A stretch of 64,000 nt of DNA. Origin: Rhipicephalus microplus (Eukaryota > Arthropoda > Arachnida > Ixodida > Ixodidae). Below, in pieces: positions 1 through 12,900 of the stretch (positions are counted from its first letter, which is position 1; every line of letters starts with the position of its first letter). Where the stretch lies: NCBI RefSeq assembly GCF_043290135.1, contig NC_134707.1:137207319-137271318 (forward strand). The letters run 5' to 3'. A program made the translations under genes and the position numbers. The notes under the pieces were generated by a model that saw only the letters and a list, made by a program, of their open reading frames with translations, made no database searches and was not told where the DNA came from.

Positions 1-566
1 TGCAAACGTGCATACTCGTTTTGAAATAGGCACGTGCATACTCGTTTTTGAATGCGCACGCGCATACGCGTTTTTGAACAGGCACACGCGTACTCGTTTT
101 CGAATGCGTACGCGTATACACGTTTTGAATGCGCACGCGCATACTAGGTTTTGAATGCACACGCCTATACTCGTTTTTGAATGCACACGCGCATACTCGT
201 TTCGGAATACGCACGCGCATACTCGTTTTGGAATGCGCACACGCATGCTCGTTTTGGAATGCTAAGCGCATACTCGTTTTTGAATGCGCACGCGCGTACT
301 CGTTTTTGAATTCGCACACGCATACTCCTTTTGGAATAGGCACGTGCGTACTCGTTTTTGAATGCACATGCACAGACTCGTTTTTGAATAAGCACGCGCG
401 TACTCGTTTTTGAATGCGCACACGCGTACTCGTTTTGGAATAGGCATGCGCATACTCGTTTTTGACTGCGCACGTGTATAATCGTTTCGGAATGCGCACG
501 CCCATGCTCGTTTTTGAATAGGCACGCGCGTACTCGTTTTTTAATGCACACGCGTACACTCGTTTT
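1..566. repeat. Higher-order block, first copy (1,816-bp offset)
   Basis: This stretch matches 1817-2382 unit by unit at an offset of 1,816 bp. Shared rare units include one reading GGAATGCTAAGCGCATAC (a shortened monomer near 255 and 2071), ACTCCTTTTGG near 330 and 2146, and GACTGCGCACGTGTATAATCG near 463 and 2279. Differences are scattered single bases. After about 566 this copy jumps back to an earlier unit type, while the second copy continues with other units, so the two separate there. Confidence 0.88.
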
Positions 567-823
567 TGAATTCGCACGCGCATATTCCTTTTGGAATAGG
601 CACGTGCGTACTCGTTTTAGAATGCACACGGACATACTCGTTTTTGAATAGGCACGCGCGTACTCGTTTTTGAATGCACACACGCGTACTTGTTTTGGAA
701 TAGGCACGCGCATACTCGTTTTTCACTGCGCACGTGTATAATCGTTTCGGAATGCGCACGCGCATGGTCGTTTTTGAATAGGCACGCGCGTACTCGTTTC
801 TTAATGCTCACGTGTACACTCGT
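311..823. repeat. Local 260-bp (10-unit) tandem duplication
   Basis: Positions 311-563 and 571-823 carry the same series of ten variant units at an offset of 260 bp. Both begin with the rare TTCGCAC unit followed by CCTTTTGGAATAGGCACG, and both end with the CACGTGTATAATCG and TTTTTTAATG or similar variants. The halves differ at many single sites, for example GACTGCG versus CACTGCG and CATGCTCG versus CATGGTCG. The duplication is therefore older than the near-identical blocks elsewhere in the window, or the second half was replaced by conversion from a diverged copy. Confidence 0.82.
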
Positions 824-1270
824 TTTGAATGCGGACGCGTATACCCGTTTTTGAATGCACACGCGCATACTCGTTTTCGAATAGGCACGCGCATACTCGT
901 TTTTAAATGCACACGCGCATACACGGTTTTGAATGCACACGCGCATACTCGTTTCGAAGTAGGCACGCGCATACTCGTTTGGGAAGGCGCACGCGCATAC
1001 TCGTTTTTGAATAGGCATGGGCGTACTCGTTTTTGAATGCGCATGCGCATACTTGTTTTTGAATGCACACGCGCATACTCGTTTTTGAATGCGCACATGC
1101 ATACTCGTATTTGATTGCGCACGCGCATACTCGTTTTGCAATAGGCACGTGCATACTCGTTTTTGAACGCGCACGCGCGTATGCGTTTTCGAATAGACCC
1201 GCGCATACTCGTTTTTGATTGCGCACGTGCATACGCGTTTTTGAACATGCACAAGCGTATTCGTTTTTGA
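567..1270. repeat. Block shared with 11.27-11.84 kb (offset 10,703)
   Basis: From the TTCGCACGCGCATATTCC unit at 571 to the TGCAATAGGCACGTGC unit near 1140, the series of units matches 11274 onward at an offset of 10,703 bp. The distinctive GGGAAGGCGCACG and GCATGGGCGTACTCG units occur in both, and also near 14.57 and 23.91 kb. Downstream of about 1140 this copy follows the version at 14.72 kb (ACGCGCACGCGCGTA units) rather than the one at 11.85 kb, so the block is a mosaic of two related copies. Confidence 0.8.
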
Positions 1271-2530
1271 ATGCGCACGCGTATACTCGTTTTGAATGCG
1301 CACGCGCATACTCGTTTTTGAATGCACACGCGCATACTCGTTTCGGAATACGCACGCGCATACTCATTTCGGAATGGGCACGCGCATACTCGTTTTTGAA
1401 TGCGCACGCGCGTACTCGTTTTTGAAAGCACATGCGCATACTCGTTTTGGAATAAGCACGTGCATTATCGTTTTTGAATGCGCACACGCATACTCGTTTT
1501 TGAATGCACACGCGCATACTCGTTTTGGAATGCGCACGCGTGTACTCGTTTTTGAATCGGCACGCGCGTACTCGTTTTTGATTGCGCACGCGCATACTCG
1601 TTTTTGAATGCACACGCGCATACTCGTTTTTGAATGGGCACGCGCGTACTCGTTTTTGAATGCGCACGCGCATACTCGTTTTTGAATGCACACGCGCATA
1701 CTCGTTTTTGAATGCGCACACGCATACTCGTATTTGATTGCACACGCGCGTACTCGTTTTGGATTAGGCACGTGCATACTCGTTTTTGAATGCGCACACG
1801 CATACTCGTATTTGAATGCACACGCGCATACTCGTTTTGAAATAGGCACGTGCATACTCGTTTTTGAATGCGCACGCGCATACGCGTTTTTGAACAGGCA
1901 CACGCGTACTCGTTTTTGAATGCGTACGCGTATACACGTTTTGAATGCGCACGCGCATACTAGGTTTTGAATGCACACGCCTATACTCGTTTTTGAATGC
2001 ACACGCGCATACTCGTTTCGGAATACGCACGCGCATACTCGTTTTGGAATGCGCACGCGCATGCTCGTTTTGGAATGCTAAGCGCATACTCGTTTTTGAA
2101 TGCGCACGCGCGTACTCGTTTTTGAATTCGCACACGCATACTCCTTTTGGAATAGGCACGTGCGTACTCGTTTTTGAATGCACATGCACAGACTCGTTTT
2201 TGAATAAGCACGCGCGTACTCGTTTTTGAATGCGCACACGCGTACTCGTTTTGGAATAGGCATGCGCATACTCGTTTTTGACTGCGCACGTGTATAATCG
2301 TTTCGGAATGCGCACGCGCATGCTCGTTTTTGAATAGGCACGCGCGTACTCGTTTTTTAATGCGCACGCGTACACTCGTTTTGAATGCGCACGCGTATAC
2401 TCGTTTTTGAATGCACACGTGCATACTCGTTTTCGAATAGGCACGCGCATACTCGTTTTTGAATGCACACGCGCATACTTGTTTTTGAATGCACACGCGC
2501 ATACTCGTTTCGAAGTAGGCACGCGCATAC
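1270..2530. repeat. Block shared with 15.08-16.34 kb (offset 13,810)
   Basis: Unit order from about 1270 to 2530 is reproduced at 15080-16340 with a constant offset of 13,810 bp. It includes the TTTTGAAAGCACATGCGC, GGATTAGGCACGTGC and CATACTAGGTTTTG variants. The copies part near 2531 and 16341, where this copy continues with GCGCACACGC units and the other with the GGGAAGGCG unit. Part of this block (1817-2382) is also the second copy of 1-566. Confidence 0.85.
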
Positions 2531-3111
2531 TCGTTTTTGAATGCGCACACGCATACTCGTATTTGAATGCTCACACGCATACTCGTATTTGATTGCGCAC
2601 GCGCATACTCGTTTTGCAATGGGCACGTGCATACTCGTTTTTGAATGCGCACGCGCATACGCGTTTTTGAACAGGCACACGCGTACTCGTTTTTGAAAGC
2701 GAACGCGCATACGCGTTTCTGAACATGCACACGCGTACTTGTTTATGAATGCGCACGGGTATACTCGTTTTGAATGCGCACGCGCATACTCTTTTTCGAA
2801 TAGGCACGCGCATACGCGTTTTTCAATGCGCACACACATACTCGTTCTTGAATGCACACGCGCATACTCGTTTCGGAATACTCACGCGCATACTCGTTTT
2901 GAATGCACACGCGCATACTCGTTTTTGAATAGGCATGCGCGTACTCGTTTTTGAATGTGCACGTGCATAATCGTTTTTGAATGCACACGCGCATACTCGT
3001 TTTGGAATAGGCACGCGCATACTCGTTTTTGAATGCGCACACGCATACTCGTATTTGATCGCGCACGCGCATACTCGTTTTGCAATAGGCACGTGCATAC
3101 TCGTTTTTGAA

Positions 3112-3133
3112 TGGGCACGTACTCGTTTTTGAA
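3112..3133. repeat. 22-bp monomer with a 4-bp deletion (landmark unit)
   Basis: This unit reads TGGGCACGTACTCG and then TTTTTGAA, lacking four bases of the alternating half. I found the same short unit at 18191, 22979 and 26318, at offsets from 3112 of 15,079, 19,867 and 23,206. A 4-bp deletion is unlikely to arise independently four times, so these four loci descend from one ancestral block. Confidence 0.9.
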
Positions 3134-3752
3134 TGCGCACGCGCATACTCGTTTTTGAATGCACACGCGCATACTCGGTTTGGAATAGGCACGCACATAC
3201 TCGTTTTTGAATGCGCACACGCATACTCGTTTTTGAATGCGCACGCGTATACTCGTTATGAATGCGCACACGCATACTCGTTTTTGAATGCACACGCGCA
3301 TACTCGTTCTGGAATAGGCTCGCGCATATTCGCTTTTGAATGCGCACACACATACTCGTATTTGAATGCACACGCACATACTCGTTTTGGAATAGGCACG
3401 TGCATACTCGTTTTTGAGTGCACACGCGCGTATGCGTTTTGAACAGGGACATGCGTACTCGTTTTTGATTGCGCACGCGTATACTCGTTTTTGAATGCGC
3501 ACACGCATACTCGTTTTTGAATGCACACGCGCATATATGTTTCGGAATACGCACGCGCATACTCGTTTTAGAATGCGCACGCGCATACTAGTTTTTGAAT
3601 GCACACGCGCATACTCGTTTTCGAATAGGCACGCGCATACTCGTTTTTGAAAGCACACGCGCATACTCGTTTTTGAATGCACACGCGCATACACGTTTCG
3701 GAATAGGCACGCACATACTCGTTTTGGAATGCGCACGCACATACTCGTTTTT

Positions 3753-3825
3753 GAAACTGCAAGTGCGTACTCGATTTTGAATGCGCACGTGCATACTCGT
3801 TTTGAATTATACACGAGCATACTTG
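3753..3825. repeat. Landmark unit pair GAAACTGCAAG / GAATTATACACGAGC
   Basis: Two unusual monomers one unit apart form a tag readable across the window. GAAACTGCAAG starts at 3753, 5155, 6453, 8553, 18832, 23593, 28023, 31653, 37637, 38807, 41169, 43919, 46851, 49909, 51390, 52949, 54094, 55341, 58271, 61878 and 63022; a GAAAGTGCAAG version starts at 26933 and 60372. The second unit (TTATACACGAGC or close variants) follows within about 50 bases at most sites and is missing after 5155. Some spacings equal nearby higher-order periods (2,100; 2,932; 1,481; 1,559), which makes the pair a convenient anchor. Confidence 0.9.
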
Positions 3826-3924
3826 TTTTTGAATGCACACGCGCATACTCGTTTTGGAATGCGCACGCGCATACTCGTTTTTGAATAGGCACGCGCATAC
3901 TTGTTTTTGAACGCGCACACGCAT

Positions 3925-6470
3925 ACTCGTTTTTGAATGCACACGCGCATACTCGTTTCGAAATAGGCACGCGCATACTCTTTTTGGAATGCGCACGCGC
4001 ATACTCGTTTTTGAATGCGCACACGCATACTCGTATTTGAATGCACACGCGTATACTCCTTTTGGAATAGTCACGTGCATACTCGTTTTTGATTGCGCAC
4101 GCGCATACGCGTTTTTAAACAGGCACACGCCTACTCGTTTTTGAATGCGCACGCGTATACTCCTTTTGAATGCGCATGCGCATACTCGTTTTTGAAGGCA
4201 CATGCGCATACTCGTTTTGGAATAAGCACGCGCATACTCGTTTTTGAACGCGCACGCGCATACTCGTTTTTGAATGCACACGCGCATACTCGTTTCGAAA
4301 TAGGCACGCGCATACTCTTAATGGAATGCGCACGCGCATACTCGTTTTTGAATGCGCACACGCCTACTCGTTTTTGAATGCGCACGCGTATACTCGTTTT
4401 GAATGCGCATGCGCATACTCGTTTTTGAATGCACATGCGCATACTCGTTTTGGAATAAGCACGCGTATACTCGTTTTTGAACGCGCACACGCATACTCGT
4501 TTTTGAATGCACACGCGCATACTCGTTTTTGAATAGGCACGCGCGTACTCGTTTTTGAATGCGCACGCGCGTACTCGTTTTTGATTGCACACTCGCATAC
4601 TCGTTGTGGAATAGGCACGCGCATACTCGTTTTTGAATGCGCTCGCGTATACTCGTTTTTGAATGCACACGCGTATACTCGTTATGAATGCGCACGCGCA
4701 TACTCGTTTTTGAATGCACACGCGCATACTCGTTTTGGAATAGGCTCGCGCATATTCGTTTTTGAATGCGCACACGCATACTCGTATTTGAATGCACACG
4801 CACATAATCGTTTTGGAATAGGCACGTGCATACTCGTTTTTGAATGCACACGCGCGTATGCGTTTTTGAACAGGCACATGCGTACTCGTTTTTGATTGCG
4901 CATGCGTATACTCCTTTTTTAATGTGCACACGCATACTATGTTTCGGAATACACACGCGCAAACTCGTTTTGGAATGCGCACGCACACACTAGTTTTTGA
5001 ATGCACACGCGCATACTCGTTTTCGAACAGGCACGCGCATACTCGTTTTTGAAAGCACACGCGCATACTCGTTTTTGAATGCACACGCGCATACACGTTT
5101 CGGAATAGGCACGCACATACTCGTTTTGGAATGCGCACGCACATACTCGTTTTTGAAACTGCAAGTGCGTACTCGTTTTTTAGTGCGCACGCGCATACTC
5201 GTTTTTGAATGCACACGCGCATACTCGTTTCGAAATAGGCACGCGCATACTCTTTTTGGAATGCGCACGCGCATACTCGTTTTTGAATGCGCACACGCAT
5301 ACTTGTATTTGAATGCACACGCGTATACTCGTTTTGGAATAGGCACGTGCCTACTCGTTTTTGATTGCGCACGTGCATACGCGTTTTTAAACAGGCACAC
5401 GCCTACTCGTTTTTGAATGCGCACGCGTATACTCGTTTTGAATGCGCATGCGCATACTTGTTTTTGAATGCACATGCGCATACTCGTTTTGGAATAAGCA
5501 CGCGCATACTCGTTTTTGAACGCGCACACGCATACTCGTTTTTGAATGCACACGCGCATACTCGTTTCGAAATAGGCACGCGCATACTCTTTTTGGAATG
5601 CGCACGCGCATACTCGTTTTTGAATGCACACATGCCTACTCGTTTTTGAATGCGCACGCGTATACTCGTTTTGAATGCGCATGCGCATACTCGTTTTTGA
5701 ATGCACATGCGCATACTCGTTTTGGAATAAGCACGCGTATACTCGTTTTTGAACGCGCACAGGCATACTCGTTTTTGTATGCACACGCGCATACTCGTTT
5801 TTGAAAAGGCACGCGCGTACTCGTTTTTGAATGCGCACGCGGGTACTCGTTTTTGATTGCACACTCGCATACTCGTTTTGGAATAGGCACGCGCATACTC
5901 GTTTTTGAATGCGCACGCGTATACTCGTTTTTGAATGCACACGCGCATACACGTTATGAATGCGCACGCGCATACTCGTTTTTGAATGCACACGCGCATA
6001 CTCGTTTTGGAATAGGCTCGCGCATATTCGTTTTTGAATGCGCACACGCATACTCGTATTTGAATGCACACGCACATACTCGTTTTGGAATAGGCACGTG
6101 CATACTCGTTTTTGAATGCACACGCACGTATGCGTTTTTAAACAGGCACAAGCGTACTCGTTTTTGATTGCGCACGCGTATACTCGTTTTTGAATGCGCA
6201 CACGCATACTCGTTTTTGAATGCACACGCGCATACTATGTTTCGGAATACGCACGCGCATACTCGTTTTGGAATGCGCACGCACATACTAGTTTTTGAAT
6301 GCACACGCGCATACTCGTTTTCGAATAGGCACGCGCATACTCGTTTTTGAAAGCACACGCGCATACTCGTTTTTGAATGCACACGCGCATACACGTTTCG
6401 GAATAGGCACGAACATACTCGTTTTGGAATGCGCACGCACATACTCGTTTTTGAAACTGCAAGTGCGTAC
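3925..6470. repeat. Tandem higher-order repeat, period about 1,272-1,298 bp
   Basis: Units from about 3925 to 4960 match 5197 to 6232 at an offset of 1,272 bp. From about 4960 on the offset becomes 1,298, one extra 26-bp unit in the second copy. Shared variants include TTTTTAAACAGGCACACGCC, ACGCGCATACTCTTTTTGG, GCTCGCGCATATTCG and GATTGCACACTCGC. Two copies lie head to tail and pass directly into the 2.1 kb repeat downstream. Confidence 0.86.
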
Positions 6471-9400
6471 TCGTTTTTTAGTGCGCACGCGCATACTCGT
6501 TTTGAATTATACACGAGCATACTTGTTTTTGAATGCACACGCGCATACTCGTTTTGGAATGCGCACGTGCATACTCGTTTTTGAATAGGCACACGCATAC
6601 TCGTATTTTATTGCGCACGCTTATACTCGTTTTTGAATGCACACGCGCATACTCGTTTCGAAATAGGCACGCGCATACTCTTTTTGGAATGCGCACAAGC
6701 ATACTCGTATTTGAATGCACACGCGTATACTCGTTTTGGAATAGGCACGTGCATACTCGTTTTTGATTGCGCACGCGCATACGCGTTTTTAAACAGGCAC
6801 ACGCCTACTCGTTTTTGAATGCGCACGCGTATACTCGTTTTGAATGCGCATGCGCATACTCGTTTTTGAATGCACATGCGCATACTCGTTTTGGAATAAG
6901 CACGCGCATACTCGTTTTTGAACGCGCACACGCATACTCGTTTTTGAATGCACATGCGCATACTCGTTTTGGAATAAGCACGCGCATACTCGTTTTTGAA
7001 CGCGCACACGCATACTCGTTTTTGAATGCACACGCGCATACTCGTTTCGAAATAGGCACGCGCATACTCTTTTTGGAATGCGCACGCGCATACTCGTTTT
7101 TGAATGCGCACACGCCTACTCGTTTTTGAATGCGCACGCGTATACTCGTTTTGAATGCGCATGCGCATACTCGTTTTTGAATGCACATGCGCATACTCGT
7201 TTTGGAATAAGCACGGGTATACTCGTTTTTGAACGCTCACACGCATACTCGTTTTTGAATGCACACGCGCATACTCGTTTTTGAATAGGCACGCGCGTAC
7301 TCGTTTTTATATGCGCACGCGCGTACTCGTTTTCGATTGCACACTCCCATACTCGTTTTGAAATAGGCACGCGCATACTCGTTTTTGAATGCGCACGCGT
7401 ATACTCGTTTTTGAATGCACACGCGCATACTCGTTTCGAAATAGGCACGCGCATACTCGTTTTGGAATGCGCACGCGCATACTCGTTTTTGAATGCGCAC
7501 ACGCATACTCGTATTTGAATGCACACGCGTATACTCGTTTTGGAATAGGCACGTGCATACTCGTTTTTGATTGGGCACGCGCTTACGCGTTTTTAAACAG
7601 GCACACGCCTACTCGTTTTTGAATGCGCACGCGTATACTCGTTTTGAATGCGCATGCGCATACTCATTTTCGATTGCACACGCGCGTACTCGTTTTGGAA
7701 TAGGCACGTGCGTACTCGTTTTTGAATGCGCACGCGTATACTCGTTTTGAATGCACACGCGCATACTCGTTTTTGAATGGGCACGCGCGTACTCGTTTTT
7801 GAATGCGCACGCGTATACTCGTTTCGGAATGCGCACGCGCATACTCGTTTTCGAATAGGCACGCGCATACTTGTTTTGGAATGCGCACACGCATACTCGT
7901 TTTGAATGCACACGCGCATAGTCGTTTTTGAATGCACATGCGCATACTCGTTTTGGAATAAGCACGCGCATACTCGTTTTTGAACGCGCACACGCATACT
8001 CGTTTTTGAATGCACACGCGCATACTCGTTTCGAAATAGGCACGCGCATACTCTTTTTGGAATGCGCACGCGCATACTCGTTTTTGAATGCGCACACGCC
8101 TACTCGTTTTTGAATGCGCACGCGTATACTCGTTTTGAATGCGCATGTGCATACTCGTTTTTGAATGCACATGCGCATTCTCGTTTTGGAATAGGCTCGC
8201 GCATATTCGTTTTTGAATGCGCACACGCCTACTCGTATTTGAATGCACACGCACATACTCGATTTGGAATAGGCACGTGCATACTCGTTTTTGAATGCAC
8301 ACGCGCGTATGCGTTTTTGAACAGGCACATGCGTACTTGTTTTTGAATGCGCACGCATATACTCGTTTTGGAATGCGCACGCACATACTAGTTTTTGAAT
8401 GCACACGCGCATACTCGTTTTCGAATAGGCACGCGCATACTCGTTTTTGAAAGTACACGCGCATACTCGTTTTTGAATGCACACGCGCATACACGTTTCG
8501 GTATAGGCACGCACATACTCGTTTTGGAATGCGCACGCACATACTCGTTTTTGAAACTGCAAGTGCGTACTCGTTTTTTAGTGCGCACGCGCATACTCGT
8601 TTTGAATTATACACGAGCATACTTGTTTTTGAATGCACACGCGCATACTCGTTTTGGAATGCGCACGTGCATACTCGTTTTTGAATAGGCACACGCATAC
8701 TCGTTTTCGATTGCGCACGCTTATACTCGTTTTTGAATGCACACGCGCATACTCGTTTCGAAATAGGCACGCGCATACTCTTTTTGGAATGCGCACGCGC
8801 ATACTCGTATTTGAATGCACACGCGTATACTCGTTTTGGAATAGGCACGTGCATACTCGTTTTTGATTGCGCACGCGCATACGCGTTTTTAAACAGGCAC
8901 ACGCCTACTCGTTTTTGAATGCGCACGCGCATACTCGTTTTGATTGCGCATGCGCATACTCGTTTTTGAATGCACATGCGCATACTCGTTTTGGAATAAG
9001 CACGCGCATACTCGTTTTTGAACGCGCACACGCATACTCGTTTTTGAATGCACATGCGCATACTCGTTTTGGAATAAGCACGCGCATACTCGTTTTTGAA
9101 CGCGCACACGCATACTCGTTTTTGAATGCACACGCGCATACTCGTTTCGAAATAGGCACGCGCATACTCTCTTTGGAATGCGCACGCGCATACTCGTTTT
9201 TGAATGCGCACACGCCTACTCGTTTTTGAATGCGCACGCGTATACTCGTTTTGAATGCGCATGTGCATACTCGTTTTTGAATGCACATGCGCATACTCGT
9301 TTTGGAATAAGCACGGGTATACTCGTTTTTGAACGCGCACACGCATACTCGTTTTTGAATGCACACGCGCATACTCGTTTTTGAATAGGGACGCGCGTAC

Positions 9401-9943
9401 TCGTTTTTATATGCGCACGCGCGTACTCGTTTTCGATTGCACACTCGCATACTCGTTTTGGAATAGGCACGCGCATACTCGTTTTTGAATGCGCACGCGT
9501 ATACTCGTTTTTGAATGCGCACACGCATACTCGTATTTGAATGCACACGCGTATACTCGTTTTGGAATAGGCACGTGCATACTCGTTTTTGATTGCGCAC
9601 GCGCTTACGCGTTTTTAAACAGGCACACGCCTACTCGTTTTTGAATGCGCACGCGTATACTCGTTTTGAATGCGCATGCGCATACTCATTTTCGATTGCA
9701 CACGCGCGTACTCGTTTTGGAATAGGCACGTGCGTACTCGTTTTTGAATGCGCACGCGTATACTCGTTTTGAATGCACACGCGCATACTTGTTTTTGAAT
9801 GGGCACGCGCGTACTCGTTTTTGAATGCGCACGCGTATACTCGTTTCGGAATGCGCACGCGCATACTCGTTTTCGAATAGGCACGCGCATACTTGTTTTG
9901 GAATGCGCACACGCATACTCGTTTTGAATGCACACGCGCATAC
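6261..9943. repeat. Tandem higher-order repeat, period 2,100 bp (two copies)
   Basis: 6261-7921 matches 8361-9943. The offset is 2,100 bp up to about 7.43 kb and 2,022 bp afterwards, because the second copy lacks 78 bp (three units). Shared variants include the GAAACTGCAAG/TTATACACGAGC pair at 6453 and 8553, ACGCTTATAC near 6618 and 8718, AAGCACGGGTATAC, GTTTTTATATGCG, and TACTCATTTTCGATTG at 7661 and 9683. After 9943 the second copy runs into a different block. Confidence 0.9.
6871..7026. repeat. Exact-length 78-bp tandem duplication (two trimers)
   Basis: A three-unit segment starting TGCACATGCGCATACTCG at 6871 is repeated immediately at 6949. The same doubled segment is present 2,100 bp downstream near 8971 and 9049, while the related locus at 5.47 kb has it once. 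The 78-bp duplication therefore came before the 2.1 kb duplication. Confidence 0.9.
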
Positions 9944-12900
9944 TCGTTTTTGAATGCGCACGCGTACACTCTTTTTGAATGCGCACGCGTATACTCGTTT
10001 TTGAATGCGCACGCGCATACTCGTTTTCGAATAGGCGCGCGCGTACTCGTTTTTGAACGCGAACGCGCATACGCGTTTTTGAACATGCACACGCGTACTC
10101 GTTTTTGAGTGTGCACGCGTAAACTCTTTTTGAATGCACACGCGCATACTCGTTTTTGAATGGGCACGCGCGTACTTGTTTTTGAATGCGCACGCGTATA
10201 CTCGTTTCGGAATACGCACGCACATACTCGTTTTTGAATGCGCACGCGTATACTCGTTTTGAATGCACACGCGCATACTCGTTTTTGAATAGGCACGCGT
10301 GTACTCGTTTTTGAATGCGCACGCGTATACTCGTTTCGGAATGTGCACGTGCATACTCGTTTTCGAATAGGCACGCGCATACTCGTTTTTGAATGCGCAC
10401 ACGCATACTCGTTTTTGAATGCACACGCGCATACTCGTTTCGGAATACGCATGCGCATACTCGTTTTGGAATGCGCACGCGTATACTCGTTTTGGAATAG
10501 GCACGTGCGTACTCGTTTTTGAATGCGAACGCGCATACGCGTTTTTGAACATGCACACGCTTACTCGTTTTTGAATGCGCACGCGCATACGCGTTTTTGA
10601 ACATGCACACGCGTACTCGTTTTTGAATGCGCACGCGCATACGCGTTTTTGAACATGCACACGCGTACTCGTTTTTGAATGCGCACGCGTATACTCGTTT
10701 TGAATGCGCACGCGCATACTCGTTTTGAATAGGCACGCGCGAACTCGTTTTTGAATGCGCACGCGTATACTAGTTTCGGAATGCGCACGTGGATACTCGT
10801 TTTTGAATGGGCACGCGCGTACTCGTTTTTGAATGCGCACGCGCATACTCGTTTTTGAATGCACACGCGCATACTCGGTTTGGAATAGGCACGCGCATAC
10901 TTGTTTTTGAATGCGCACACGCATACTCGTATTTGAATGCACACGCGCGTACTTGTTCTGGATTAGGCACGTGCATACTCGTTTTTGAATGCGCACACGC
11001 ATACTCGTATTAGAATGCACACGCGCATACTCGTTTTGAAATAGGCACGTGCATACTCGTTTTTGACTGCGCACGCGTATACTCGTTTTGAATGCACACG
11101 CGCATACTAGGATTTGAATGCACACGCCCATACTCGTTTTTGAATGCACACGCGCATACTCGTTTCGGAATACGCACGCGCATACTCGTTTTTGAATGCG
11201 CACGCGCATGCTCGTTTTGGAATGCGAAGCGCATACTCGTTTTTGAATGCGCACGCACGTACTCGTTTTTGAATTCGCACGCGCATATTCCTTTTGGAAT
11301 AGGCACGTGCGTACTCGTTTTTGAATGCACACGCACATACTCGTTTTTGAATAGGCACGCGCGTACTCGTTTTTGAATGCACACACGCGTACTTGTTTTG
11401 GAATAGGCACGCGCATACTCGTTTTTCACTGCGCACGTGTATAATCGTTTCGGAATGCGCACGCGCATGGTCGTTTTTGAATAGGCACGCGCGTACTCGT
11501 TTTTTAATGCTCACGTGTACACTCGTTTTGAATGCGGACGCGTATACCCGTTTTTGAATGCACACGCGCATACTCGTTTTCGAATAGGCACGCGCATACT
11601 CGTTTTTGAATGCACACGCGCATACACGGTTTTGAATGCACACGCGCATACTCGTTTCGAAATAGGCACGCGCATACTCGTTTGGGAAGGCGCACGCGCA
11701 TACTCGTTTTTGAATAGGCATGGGCGTACTCGTTTTTGAATGCGCACGCGCATACTTGTTTTTGAATGCACACGCGCATACTCGTTTTTGAATGCGCACA
11801 CGCATACTCGTATTTGATTGCGCACGCGCATACTCGTTTTGCAATAGGCACGTGCATACTCGTTTTTGAATGCGAACGCGCATACGCGTTTTTGAACATG
11901 CACACGCGTACTCGTTTTTGATTGCGCACGCGCATACGCGTTTTTGAACATGCACAAGCGTATTCGTTTTTGAATGCGCACGCGCATACGCGTTTTTGAC
12001 CATGCACACGCGTACTCGTTTTTGAATTCGCACGCGTATACTCGTTTTGAATGCGCACGCGCATACTTGTTTTTGAATGCACACGCGCATACTCGTTTCG
12101 GAATACGCACGCGCATACTCAATTCGGAATGGGCACGCGCATACTCGTTTTTGAATGCGCACGCGCGTACTCGTTTTTGAAAGCACATGCGCATACTCGT
12201 TTTGGAATAAGCACGTGCATACTCGTTTTTGAACGCGCACACGCATACTCGTTTTTGAATGCACACGCGCATACTCGTTTTGGAATGCGCACGCGTGTAC
12301 TCGTTTTTGAATAGGCACGCGCGTACTCGTTTTTGATTGCGCACGCGCATACTCGTTTTTGAATGCACACGCGCGTACTCGTTTTTGAATGGGCACGCGC
12401 GTACTCGTTTTTGAATGCGCACGCGCATACTCGTTTTTGAATGCACACGCACATACTCGTTTTTGAATGCGCACACGCATACTCGTATTTGATTGCACAC
12501 GCACGTACTCGTTTTGGATTAGGCACGTGCATACTCGTTTTTGAATGCGCACACGCATACTCGTATTTGAATGCACACGCGCATACTCGTTTTGAAATAG
12601 GCACGTGCATACTCGTTTTTGAATGCGCACGCGCATACGCGTTTTTGAACAGGCACACGCGTACTCGTTTTTGAATGCGTACGCGTATACACGTTTTGAA
12701 TGCGCACGCGTATACTCGTTTCGGAATGCGCACGCGCATACTCGTTTTCGAATAGGCACGCGCATACTTGTTTTGGAATGCGCACACGCATACTCGTTTT
12801 GAATGCACACGCGCATACTCGTTTTTGAATGCGCACGCGTACACTCTTTTTGAATGCGCACGCGTATACTCGTTTTTTAATGTGCACGCGCATTCGTTTT

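Larger units (their letters stand above)
2690..4455. repeat. Block with a near-identical copy at 17.77-19.53 kb
   Basis: This 1.77 kb stretch matches 17769-19534 at an offset of 15,079 bp. Shared markers include TTTATGAATGCGCACGGG near 2743, a monomer with a 4-bp deletion at 3112, CATATATG near 3532, and the GAAACTGCAAG unit at 3753. The left end (2690-3750) also recurs at about 22.56-23.6 kb (offset 19,867), 25.9-26.9 kb (offset 23,206) and partly at 40.14-40.42 kb, so it is a widely copied module. Confidence 0.88.
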
